36,001 nt of DNA from Collinsella aerofaciens (GTDB taxonomy: Bacteria; Actinomycetota; Coriobacteriia; Coriobacteriales; Coriobacteriaceae), in NCBI RefSeq assembly GCF_015553355.1, contig NZ_JADNGN010000025.1:1-36001 (forward strand). The letters run 5' to 3'. Positions 19,206 through 25,859 of this stretch are shown here, one piece after another. Within the stretch, counting starts at the first letter, position 1. Every line of letters begins with the position of its first letter. The position numbers and the translations under genes were made by a program. The notes below the pieces were generated by a model that was not told the origin of the DNA, ran no database searches, and was given only the letters and a program-made list of their open reading frames with translations.

Positions 19206-20444
19206 ATGTACGAGAACTATCGTATGCCGGGCGAGTTCGAGAAGCGCTCCAACGTCTATGTGACATGGCTTCCCGATTACATCCGTGCAGAGGGTTACGA
19301 TAACCGTCAGCCCTGCGTTGACGTGATCAAGGCTCTGCTCGAGTATGGCGACGTTACGGTCAACCTCAATTGCGGTACCCCCGGCTCCTATGAGGAGGCT
19401 TGCTCGCGCCTGAAGGAGGAGGGGGTTGATCTCGATCGCATCGAGATCACGCAGTTCGAAGACTCCAACTTCTATGTCCGCGACAACGGTCCCAGCATCA
19501 TGGTCGACGACAAGGGCCATTCTTATATGGTCAACCCCGCTTGGACCTATTACGGCGTGTGGGACAAGAACTCCCCGGAGTGCCAGTCCGCACGTAAGGC
19601 AGCGGTTCACATGGCGGTTGCGCTCGGTTGCTTCGATATCGTCAATTCCGAAATGGTTTCGGAGGGCGGCGACCGCGAGTTTGACGGTCACGGCACTCTG
19701 ATCGCCATCGAGGACACGGAATGCCGCAAGCGTAATCCCGAGTTCACGAAAGAGGAAGTAGAGGCCGAGTATAAGCGCATCTACAACCTCAACAAGGTTA
19801 TCTGGCTTCCGCAGCCTATGCTCGAGGACGACGACTATCGACTGGGCATCCTCGACGAGAAGGAAGACGGAACTCCCGTCTTTGGCATGAGCTTTGCAGC
19901 TCACATTGATGAGATGTGTCGCTTTATCACTCCGAACAAGATTCTTCTTGCCGAGGTGTCCGATGAAGAGGCAGCCTCGAGCAAGGCTGGAGCAGAGTCT
20001 CGTCGCCGCATTGAGGCAGCCTACGAGATCCTGAGCAACGAAACGGACTGGGAGGGCAAGCCCTTCGAGATCGTTCGTATGCCCACCGCCGAGCCTATTG
20101 AAGTCGTTATCGCCCCTGGCGATGAAGATTACGAGCTCTATAAGGGCTTCATCGACGAAATGGGCGGCAAGTTTATGGATGGCACCCCCTGGCCCGAGGG
20201 CCCCGTCCACTTCTACGCCGCAGCGAGCTACTGCAACTTCCTGATTTGCAACGGCGTCGTTCTTGGCCAGCGTTATTACCACGAGGGCATGAGCGAGGTC
20301 GTGAAAGAGAAGGATGAGCAGGCCAAGGCAGTTCTTGAGAGCTGCTTCCCCGATCGCAAGGTCATCATGATTGATTCCCTCGCGCTTAACCTGTCCGGCG
20401 GCGGCGTGCACTGCTGGACTAAGGACGTGGCGGCCAGTCGTTAG
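19206..20444 (+). CDS. Agmatine-deiminase-family enzyme (guanidino-group deiminase)
   Basis: A 412-residue soluble enzyme, longer than the usual ~370 residues. Start ATG at 19206 has AAGGA 7-8 bases upstream. The catalytic set of the family is present: D93 in VRDNGP, E153-G-G, H233-x-D235 in HIDEMCRF, and the nucleophile C403 in GGGVHCWTKD. The family hydrolyses a guanidinium group to ureido plus ammonia. The residues after EGG are DREFDGHGT, not the usual S/N-I type, hinting at a changed substrate. It is followed by a carbamoyltransferase and an MFS carrier, so its product is probably phosphorolysed to carbamoyl phosphate. Agmatine itself is possible but not assured. Strong codon bias (C-ending) suggests high expression. 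A carbamate kinase is not in the window. Confidence 0.85.
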   Translation: MYENYRMPGEFEKRSNVYVTWLPDYIRAEGYDNRQPCVDVIKALLEYGDVTVNLNCGTPGSYEEACSRLKEEGVDLDRIEITQFEDSNFYVRDNGPSIMVDDKGHSYMVNPAWTYYGVWDKNSPECQSARKAAVHMAVALGCFDIVNSEMVSEGGDREFDGHGTLIAIEDTECRKRNPEFTKEEVEAEYKRIYNLNKVIWLPQPMLEDDDYRLGILDEKEDGTPVFGMSFAAHIDEMCRFITPNKILLAEVSDEEAASSKAGAESRRRIEAAYEILSNETDWEGKPFEIVRMPTAEPIEVVIAPGDEDYELYKGFIDEMGGKFMDGTPWPEGPVHFYAAASYCNFLICNGVVLGQRYYHEGMSEVVKEKDEQAKAVLESCFPDRKVIMIDSLALNLSGGGVHCWTKDVAASR

Positions 20445-20492
20445 TGAGCCTTAGAGCCTGCGCTCTTTGGCTTAGGCACCACATGTACCGCT

Positions 20493-20522
20493 CCCCGAGG
20501 GATATCCGTGTTTTCCTCGGGG
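20493..20522 (+). other. Stem-loop between deiminase and carbamoyltransferase genes
   Basis: CCCCGAGG (20493-20500) pairs with CCTCGGGG (20515-20522). No T run follows, so it is probably a processing or stability hairpin or partial attenuator inside the operon. The gap between the two genes is 123 bases. Confidence 0.5.
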
Positions 20523-20567
20523 ACACATTCAACAATAATTTTGATAATAATTCGAAAGGAAATAGGC

Positions 20568-21632
20568 ATGAACAACAGCCTCCGCGGTCGCGACTACATC
20601 AACATCCATGATCTCTCCTCCGAGGATTTCCGCTATCTCATCGATCTTGCCTGGAACCTTAAGGCTCAGAAGAAGTCTGGTGTCGACCAGCGCTACTTCC
20701 CCGGAAAAAACGTCCTCGCCAACTTCGAGTGGGGCTCGACCCGTACTCGTTGCGCATTCGAGACCTCCTGCAATGATTTGGGCATGGGCTTCACTTATCT
20801 GACCAACTCCCACATGGGTGACTGCGAGACCGTCAAGGATGCCATGCGCGTCTTTAACGGCATGTACGATCTCATCGTCTACCGCGCACAGAAGGACGAG
20901 CAGTTCCTCTATGACGTCGCCGACCTGGTTGACATCCCGGTCATCAATGCCCTTACTCTCGGCGATCACCCGACTCAGATGCTCGCTGACGCTCTTACGA
21001 TGGAAGAGCAATGGGGCGGTCTGCGTACGAGCCGCGGCAAGAAGATGGCTTTCGTTGGCAACTGCGCCGGCGCCCCAGTGTGGTATGGCCGTCTGTGCGC
21101 TATGCTCGACATGGACTTCCTCGCCATCGGCCCCGACGACCTCCGTCATCAGATGTGCAAGGAAATGATCGAAGAGGTGGAGGCCTGCTACGCCAAGTAC
21201 GCTCCCAATAGGACCTTTACCATCACCTCTGACCTCGATGCCCTGGATGGCGTTGACGTTATCGTTACCGAGGAGTGGCGCTACATCAACCCCGAGTGCG
21301 GCGAAGAGGTTCTGGATCCCGACGACTACAACTCCTGGTTGGGCGATGCCGAGTCTCTGTACCCCTATCGCGTCACCAGCGAGCTGTGCAAGCGCACCAA
21401 CAATCCCGACATCTTCTGCATGCATGAGCTTCCCTCTGTCCACAACGCGGATCACCGTGTTGGCAAGATGCTCCTCGACCAGTGCAAGAACGACCTTCAT
21501 CGCGAGATCATCACCGAGGGTTTCGAGATTGCCGACGAGTGCTTTGAGGCCAACGCTTCGGTCATCTTCCGTGAGGCAGAGAACCGTCAGCACACCATCA
21601 AGGCCGTTATGTGTGCCCTTCTGGGTCTCTAG
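20568..21632 (+). CDS. Ornithine-carbamoyltransferase-like enzyme with altered substrate motifs
   Basis: A 354-residue protein of the aspartate/ornithine carbamoyltransferase fold. Start ATG at 20568 follows AAAGGA by 8 bases. The carbamoyl-phosphate sites are intact: STRTR (57-61) and HPTQ (134-137). The second-substrate sites are not: the normal HCLP is HELP (286-289, in MHELPSVH), and the usual DxWxSMG loop reads VTEEWRYIN (233-241). The early FExxSTRTR context is FEWGSTRTR, and the mid-motif G-D-x-x-N is GNCAGAP. These changes remove the Cys and Ser/Met contacts used for ornithine or putrescine. It probably works in the catabolic direction on the ureido compound made by the deiminase. It could be a divergent putrescine carbamoyltransferase, but substrate is open. 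Confidence 0.85.
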   Translation: MNNSLRGRDYINIHDLSSEDFRYLIDLAWNLKAQKKSGVDQRYFPGKNVLANFEWGSTRTRCAFETSCNDLGMGFTYLTNSHMGDCETVKDAMRVFNGMYDLIVYRAQKDEQFLYDVADLVDIPVINALTLGDHPTQMLADALTMEEQWGGLRTSRGKKMAFVGNCAGAPVWYGRLCAMLDMDFLAIGPDDLRHQMCKEMIEEVEACYAKYAPNRTFTITSDLDALDGVDVIVTEEWRYINPECGEEVLDPDDYNSWLGDAESLYPYRVTSELCKRTNNPDIFCMHELPSVHNADHRVGKMLLDQCKNDLHREIITEGFEIADECFEANASVIFREAENRQHTIKAVMCALLGL

Positions 21633-21643
21633 GAGCTGCGTCA

Positions 21644-22909
21644 ATGGAAAATGCAAAGTTAAAGAGCAGCAAGGTTTACGCATGGGTTCTCGTAATCGCG
21701 CTCGGCCTTATGTCTGCCGGCACGACCGGATCCTATAGCGTCATCGCGGGCTCCTTCGTCGCACCCGTGTGCGAGGAGTTCGGGTTTGACTATTCCATCT
21801 TCTCGTATTACTTCACCGCAACGCTCATTGGTCTTGCGGCAGCTCTTCCGTTTGTCGGAAAACTCATTCCCAAGGTCGTTGGCAAGGTTTGGCTCCCCGT
21901 TGTCGAGCTTATTTTGCTCGCTGCCGGCGCAGGCATGGCCTTCTACACCGAAGTCTGGATGTTCATCGCCGCTGGCGCCCTGATTGGCGTTTGCTTCGCC
22001 TTCACCACCGGCGTCGCTATGTCCGACGTTATTGACCAGTGGTTCAAAAAATCTGGTGGCCTGGCAATCGGTCTCGCTTGGGCAGTGAACTCGATTTACA
22101 TGCTCATCATGAGTCCCGTCATCACCTCTGTCATCGAGGTCGCTGGCTGGAGAACTGGTTATCTGGTGCTCGCCGGTGTTTCCGCAGTGCTCATTCTCCC
22201 AGCTTCCATTCTGATCATCCGCTACAAGCCTCAGGACAAGGGCATGCTGCCCTATGGCTACGTCGAGGGCGAGACGGTCATCGAGACCGAGGAGACGACC
22301 GAGGATAGCACGCGTGGCGTTAGCTATGCGCGCGCCATTAAGTCGCCTGCCTTCTTCTTCTGCATCGGCTTCCTCTGTCTCGTTCAGCTCACTTGCTGCA
22401 TGAACCAGCTCTTCCCGACGTATGCTTCCGAGGTTGGTTTTAGCCCCATGGTGGGCGGCTTCATGGTATCCGCTGCATCGCTCTTCGATCTGTTCCTCAA
22501 TCCGATCGTCGGCACCACTTGCGATAGGTTCGGCAGCACGAAGGCCATTCTGGGCTGGCTCGCTGTCTCCATCCTCTCCTTTGTCATGCTCATGATGAGC
22601 AGCGGCAACTCGACGCTCAGCATCCTCGCAGCAGGCGTGAACGACGTAATGTACGTCATCGCTGGCACTGCCCTGACCGTTTTGGTTATGGATGTCTTTG
22701 GCTCCCGCGATTTCGGTCGCATCTTCGCGCTGATCTGCTCCGTGGGCTATATCGTCGGTGCCTTTGGCATGCCCGTTATGATGAAGGTCTATGAGCTTGT
22801 CGGCTCCTTCCAGGGCGTCTTCATCTTCTGCATCGCATGCAACGTTATTATCGGCCTGTTCTTGCTGCTGGCAAAAAAGACTGGTAAGAACCTCTCCTGG
22901 GACGAATAG
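21644..22909 (+). CDS. MFS transporter, OFA-like (paralogue 2)
   Basis: A 421-residue carrier with about 12 membrane segments. Start ATG at 21644 follows AGGAG by 8 bases and lies 11 bases after the carbamoyltransferase stop, so the genes are co-transcribed. It is closely similar to the first MFS protein at 16982-18289 across both halves, with a differing acidic central loop (about 210-230). In agmatine operons the transporter is an amino-acid-type antiporter; here an MFS takes that place. It probably exchanges substrate and product across the membrane. A terminator follows at 22960. Confidence 0.9.
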   Translation: MENAKLKSSKVYAWVLVIALGLMSAGTTGSYSVIAGSFVAPVCEEFGFDYSIFSYYFTATLIGLAAALPFVGKLIPKVVGKVWLPVVELILLAAGAGMAFYTEVWMFIAAGALIGVCFAFTTGVAMSDVIDQWFKKSGGLAIGLAWAVNSIYMLIMSPVITSVIEVAGWRTGYLVLAGVSAVLILPASILIIRYKPQDKGMLPYGYVEGETVIETEETTEDSTRGVSYARAIKSPAFFFCIGFLCLVQLTCCMNQLFPTYASEVGFSPMVGGFMVSAASLFDLFLNPIVGTTCDRFGSTKAILGWLAVSILSFVMLMMSSGNSTLSILAAGVNDVMYVIAGTALTVLVMDVFGSRDFGRIFALICSVGYIVGAFGMPVMMKVYELVGSFQGVFIFCIACNVIIGLFLLLAKKTGKNLSWDE

Positions 22910-22959
22910 TTCGATTCGTCTTAGACATACGCTGTAGGGCTTAACCTGCAGCCGCTTTG

Positions 22960-22988
22960 GGGCATCGACTAACATCGGTGCCCTTTTT
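22960..22988 (+). terminator. Rho-independent terminator of the deiminase operon
   Basis: GGGCA (22960-22964) pairs with TGCCC (22979-22983), with an inner CGA/TCG pairing, followed by five T residues (22984-22988). It ends the deiminase/carbamoyltransferase/MFS operon. Confidence 0.75.
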
Positions 22989-22993
22989 CATCG

Positions 22994-23026
22994 AATGTGA
23001 CAAAGGAGCAGCCACTTTGTCACATT
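22994..23026. repeat. Palindrome (TGTGACAAAGG family), copy 2
   Basis: AATGTGACAAAG (22994-23005) pairs with CTTTGTCACATT (23015-23026); the core is imperfect compared with copy 1. It lies directly after the terminator. The bases following (AAATCGAGGTCTAAT) resemble those following copy 1, so the repeat unit is larger than the palindrome. Confidence 0.8.
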
Positions 23027-23041
23027 GAGTGGCATGTAAAT

Positions 23042-23223
23042 CGAGGTCTAATACTTTTCCGAGAAGTGAACGAGTCAAAATGGACCTCCGAAGCGTCGAC
23101 ACTTTTGAGATGCAATTTCCTGCGGTTTTACCAGCAAAATCCTGCGGTTTTGACGTCTAAAAATGTCGATGCTTCGGGGGTCCAAAAACGGTCGTTCACT
23201 TCTCGGAAAAGTATTAGACCTCG
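23042..23223. repeat. 182-bp element with perfect 32-bp inverted ends
   Basis: Bases 23042-23073 and 23192-23223 are exact inverted copies. A second inverted pair lies inside (23082-23101 with 23164-23183, two mismatches), so the entire element can fold into a long two-tier hairpin. The centre has a direct repeat TCCTGCGGTTTT (23118-23129 and 23140-23151). It encodes no plausible protein: frames across it are short and unlike any family. It could be a non-autonomous mobile element or a regulatory RNA. No clear target-site duplication is visible. Confidence 0.85.
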
Positions 23224-23306
23224 TTGTATGGGGTGCGGCTGGAGGGTGGTCATCGTTCAGTAGCTACCTCTTCCTTGTGAATCGCCTGAAGCACAAGGCA
23301 TAATGC

Positions 23307-23337
23307 ATGTGACAAAGGGACGGCCCCTTTGCCTCAT
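23307..23337. repeat. Palindrome (TGTGACAAAGG family), degenerate copy 3
   Basis: ATGTGACAAAGGGAC is followed by GGCCCCTTTGCCTCAT, a decayed version of the symmetric copy at 16805. It lies 15 bases before the dihydrouridine synthase start, so it may also affect that leader. Confidence 0.65.
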
Positions 23338-23351
23338 TGATTTGAGAGTAG

Positions 23352-24311
23352 ATGTTGATGATTCTATCGTTGGCCCCTATGGAGGGGATTACCGGGCATG
23401 TGTTCCGTCGCGTGCATGCGGAGTGCTTCGGTGCGCTCGATTGCTATTACACGCCGTTTTTGCCGCCGCCGCGGGTGGGAAACCGCTTTGGCGGCAAGGC
23501 GTTTAAGGAGATTGATCCTGCCAATAACCAGGAGCTCAACGTGGTGCCTCAGCTGATGTCCAAGAACGCGGACGAGTTTGTGTGGGCGGCACAGGTGTTC
23601 GCCGGCATGGGCTATCGCGAGGTCAATCTCAACTTGGGTTGCCCTTCGGGAACGGTTGTCGCCAAGGGCAAGGGCTCGGGTTTCTTGCGCAATCTCGACG
23701 AGCTCGAGGCGTTCTTAAGCGATGTGTGCGAGCGGTCGCCGTTGCCGGTATCGGTAAAGACCAGGCTGGGGTTGGAACGCGATGACGAGTATGAACGTGT
23801 GCTCGATCTGTATTGCCGCATGCCGTTGGCAGAGCTGATTGTGCACCCGCGCGTACAGAAGGACCGTTATACGGGCTCGCCGCGCAAGGAGTTTTACGGC
23901 GAGACGCTGGAACGTGCGCCGTTTCCGGTGGCCTATAACGGCGACATTTTCGATCTTGAGGATATGGACGCGCTGGCGGAGGCCTATCCCGACACGCGCC
24001 ATGTAATGCTAGGGCGTGGCCTGCTCGCGAACCCCGCGCTGGCTCGCATGGTTAAGGGCGGTCCTGCTGCCACGGCAGCCGAACTGCAGCGTTTCCACGA
24101 CACGCTGTTTGCGGTCTATGCAGAAGAGATTGGCGGCAACGCGGTCTTTCGTATGAAGGAGTGGTGGTTCTACGCCAAGTGCGCTTTCGCCGACCCCGCT
24201 ACCGTTCACAAGCTCGTACGTAAGACCAAAAAGGTCGACGAATACCGCGCCGCCGTCGAGCGGGTCTTTCGCGAGCAGCCACTCGCACCCATAGCTCGCT
24301 TCCGCGGCTAG
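23352..24311 (+). CDS. dus: tRNA-dihydrouridine synthase family protein
   Basis: A 319-residue flavoenzyme that reduces uridine in the tRNA D-loop. Family features: the FMN-binding start LSLAPMEGITGHVFR, catalytic C97 in NLNLGCPSG, VSVKTRLG, IVHPRVQKDRYTG, the phosphate-binding GRGLLANP, and a C-terminal helical tRNA-binding domain. The length is normal. The ATG at 23352 has only a weak GAGAG upstream; the ATG at 23358 is an alternative two codons in. It stands alone between repeat elements. An inverted repeat immediately after it can end its transcript. Confidence 0.88.
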   Translation: MLMILSLAPMEGITGHVFRRVHAECFGALDCYYTPFLPPPRVGNRFGGKAFKEIDPANNQELNVVPQLMSKNADEFVWAAQVFAGMGYREVNLNLGCPSGTVVAKGKGSGFLRNLDELEAFLSDVCERSPLPVSVKTRLGLERDDEYERVLDLYCRMPLAELIVHPRVQKDRYTGSPRKEFYGETLERAPFPVAYNGDIFDLEDMDALAEAYPDTRHVMLGRGLLANPALARMVKGGPAATAAELQRFHDTLFAVYAEEIGGNAVFRMKEWWFYAKCAFADPATVHKLVRKTKKVDEYRAAVERVFREQPLAPIARFRG

Positions 24312-24320
24312 TTAGACATC

Positions 24321-24360
24321 GGGGACGTTCTTTAACGACTAGTCATTTAAGAACGTCCCC
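24321..24360. repeat. Inverted repeat GGGGACGTTCTT...AAGAACGTCCCC after dus
   Basis: GGGGACGTTCTT (24321-24332) pairs with AAGAACGTCCCC (24349-24360); the loop carries the palindrome ACTAGT. It is placed 9 bases after the dus stop and may serve as its transcript end. Part of the same motif (AAGAACGTCC) recurs near 25070. Confidence 0.7.
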
Positions 24361-24361
24361 A

Positions 24362-24446
24362 ATGACTATGTTGCAAAAGCTGTACGTCAGCATCCAAAGA
24401 TGTCGAAAGATGTCGACTTTGGATGCTGGCGTATATGTTTGGGTCG
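24362..24446. repeat. Duplicated hairpin element, copy A
   Basis: Begins ATGACTA, then AAAAGCTGTACG; arms CAGCATCCAAAG and CTTTGGATGCTG flank a centre with ATGTCGA twice, and it ends TGTTTGGGTCG. Copy B at 25445-25526 is nearly identical and in the same orientation, 1080 bases away. Confidence 0.8.
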
Positions 24447-24461
24447 GCGGGGGAGTTGAGT

Positions 24462-24728
24462 CTAGGCAATCATTGCATCGAGCGTGATGAGCTCCCTGAG
24501 TCGCTCCGTGCGTGTTTGCCCATGGCGCTTTGCTTTTGCATCAAAGGCTTCAAGGACCGATTCACCCACACGTGCGGATAAAACAACGCTTGGCTCGTCA
24601 GAAATCGGCGGTCTTCCCAGCTTGATGGTGCGACCCTTCGGCCACTCATCTTTTTCGTATGCCTCCGCGGCCTTTTCCAACTCTCCGGGGGCAAATCCGA
24701 TCATCTTTTCGAGTTGCTTAGCGTCCAT
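24462..24728 (-). CDS. Ribbon-helix-helix (CopG-like) DNA-binding protein, possible orphan antitoxin
   Basis: An 88-residue protein from the ATG at 24728, which has GGAGG about 6 bases upstream. Earlier in-frame codons add 25 residues of promoter-derived sequence. The C-terminal part fits a ribbon-helix-helix fold: a beta strand PSVVLSARVGESVLEAFDAK followed by helices with GQTRTERLRELI. The N-terminal half is helical (MDAKQLEKMIGFAPGELEKA). Such proteins are often the antitoxin of a toxin pair, but I find no toxin gene on either side. A dyad overlapping its promoter suggests it represses itself. It lies within a nest of repeats. Confidence 0.75.
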   Translation of the reverse strand: MDAKQLEKMIGFAPGELEKAAEAYEKDEWPKGRTIKLGRPPISDEPSVVLSARVGESVLEAFDAKAKRHGQTRTERLRELITLDAMIA

Positions 24729-24780
24729 AGCGCCTCCTATCGATTGGCATAATGTCGAGCGCTGGTTGTCGGAATCTCTT

Positions 24781-24811
24781 TTTGTATACAGTTTTGTAGA
24801 CAAAAATACAA
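24781..24811 (-). promoter_or_regulatory. Promoter and dyad operator of the ribbon-helix-helix gene
   Basis: On the minus strand TTGTAT (24811-24806), 17 bases and TATACA (24788-24783) form a promoter. TTTGTATACA (24781-24790) and TGTAGACAAA (24795-24804) form an inverted repeat with one mismatch, covering the spacer and -10 box. This fits autoregulation by the RHH protein, whose start is 55 bases downstream. Confidence 0.6.
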
Positions 24812-24977
24812 GCAGCTTATCAAGCTAATTAGCTTGTTTTGACTATTTTTTTCGATAGGAAATGAGCGTCGATGGCTTCGATATTTCTTCATTTTTCAGT
24901 TTGGAACATGAGCGCTCATTGAACTTGCAGAGGGGGGCACTTTAACAAACTATCGAGATTCTGGCCAGGAGCTTTCA

Positions 24978-25029
24978 CTGGTCTTCGGTGGTGAGACCAG
25001 CTTAATTCGCGACACAGTGTGTCGCGAAT
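24978..25029. repeat. Two adjacent hairpins
   Basis: CTGGTCT (24978-24984) pairs with AGACCAG (24994-25000). Five bases later ATTCGCGACAC (25005-25015) pairs with GTGTCGCGAAT (25019-25029) around AGT. No gene is nearby on either strand. Bases 24812-24977 and 25030-25131 hold nothing else I can name. Confidence 0.7.
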
Positions 25030-25131
25030 GGGAGTAGTCGTTAGGTGTCCTTCAATGGCTACTCATATAAGAACGTCCAAGTGCCGGATTTTGTCATTTA
25101 GTGTCGTTCTCAGCGACTATTCTGGAGGGTC

Positions 25132-25361
25132 GTGGTCAAAAAAGGGCAAATATGAGTACTGTTGCCATTATGGTTGCATTTATTTTGCTATAAATAGCGG
25201 CTCCTGATGAGATTTGTTCCCATTAGGGGCTACTTTTATTGAACATATGAGGAGAAATAACGTCGCCTGCGGACGAGTGGAACGTTGAATAGTTCCTGAA
25301 GTGATCAAAATCGCTGCTACTAAACAGGTAGCAGTACTCATATTTGCCCTTTTTTGACCAC
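25132..25361. repeat. 230-bp element with perfect 30-bp inverted ends
   Basis: Bases 25132-25161 and 25332-25361 are exact inverted copies (ends GTGGTCAAAAAAGGGCAA). The 170-base interior has no credible gene. The run of T in the right arm and A in the left arm means each strand could end in a T-rich stretch, so a terminator-like role is possible. The element lies between the two copies of the duplicated hairpin. Confidence 0.85.
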
Positions 25362-25444
25362 AGCCCTCTCGGAAACCTTTCCAGAGGCGTCAAACAGCCA
25401 TAATCCAAAGGTCTCCTCAAACAATTAGCCGGCTAAGAGCGTCC

Positions 25445-25526
25445 ATGACTACCAAAAAGCTGTACGCCAGCATCCAAAGATGTCGAAAAATGTCGACTTT
25501 GGATGCTGGTGTACATGTTTGGGTCG
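25445..25526. repeat. Duplicated hairpin element, copy B
   Basis: Same layout as the copy at 24362-24446, with the changes favouring pairing: GTACGCCAGCATCC versus GGATGCTGGTGTAC. It lies 37 bases from the end of the glutaredoxin gene and may terminate it. Confidence 0.8.
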
Positions 25527-25562
25527 TATGGGTTGGGGCCCTGGACGGACAGAGCGTGCGTA

Positions 25563-25808
25563 CTAGAGCAGGTTTTCCTGCACCCACGCGATGATGTCGC
25601 TCGATTCGTAGAGTGGTTTGCCGTCGATGAACAGGCAGGGAACCTGGCGTTTTCCGCCGACGGCGATGAGTGTCTGTTCGGCATCGGAATCGGTCGAGAT
25701 ATTGCGCTCGGGAATGGTCACGCCGTTATCGGCCAAAAAGTGCTTGACCTTTAAGCAATACGGGCAGCCGGTCATAACGTACAGCGCGAGCTCGTGATTA
25801 GTAGCCAT
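25563..25808 (-). CDS. Glutaredoxin-like protein
   Basis: An 81-residue thioredoxin-fold protein of the usual glutaredoxin size. The ATG at 25808 follows GGAG by about 6 bases; an extended frame to 25847 lacks support. The active site is C15-P-Y-C18, with the cis-proline segment RQVPCLFIDG and the substrate/glutathione-binding YESSDIIAW. It reduces disulfides with glutathione or another thiol; in Coriobacteriia the reductant is not certain. It lies 51 bases downstream of the HTH/TipAS regulator gene on the same strand and may be co-transcribed. Confidence 0.88.
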   Translation of the reverse strand: MATNHELALYVMTGCPYCLKVKHFLADNGVTIPERNISTDSDAEQTLIAVGGKRQVPCLFIDGKPLYESSDIIAWVQENLL

Positions 25809-25859
25809 AGGTCTCCAATCGGTTGAGGTTTTGATTGAAATACCCAAAGCCGCCGCGGT

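Noticed and set aside
19155-22975. Three long minus-strand frames (about 380-440 codons) opposite the deiminase, carbamoyltransferase and MFS genes
   Set aside because: All mirror strongly codon-biased genes on the plus strand; the encoded sequences have no recognisable family features.
23118-23151. Direct repeat TCCTGCGGTTTT as a possible CRISPR remnant
   Set aside because: Only two short copies with a 10-base gap, inside a palindromic element, and no cas genes in the window.
22997-23263. 88-codon plus-strand frame crossing the 182-bp inverted-repeat element
   Set aside because: It is only an open frame through palindromic DNA; no ribosome site or family resemblance.
24378-25526. Hairpin repeats as tRNA genes or riboswitches
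   Set aside because: No cloverleaf, anticodon arm or known riboswitch core could be built; the units are simple inverted repeats.
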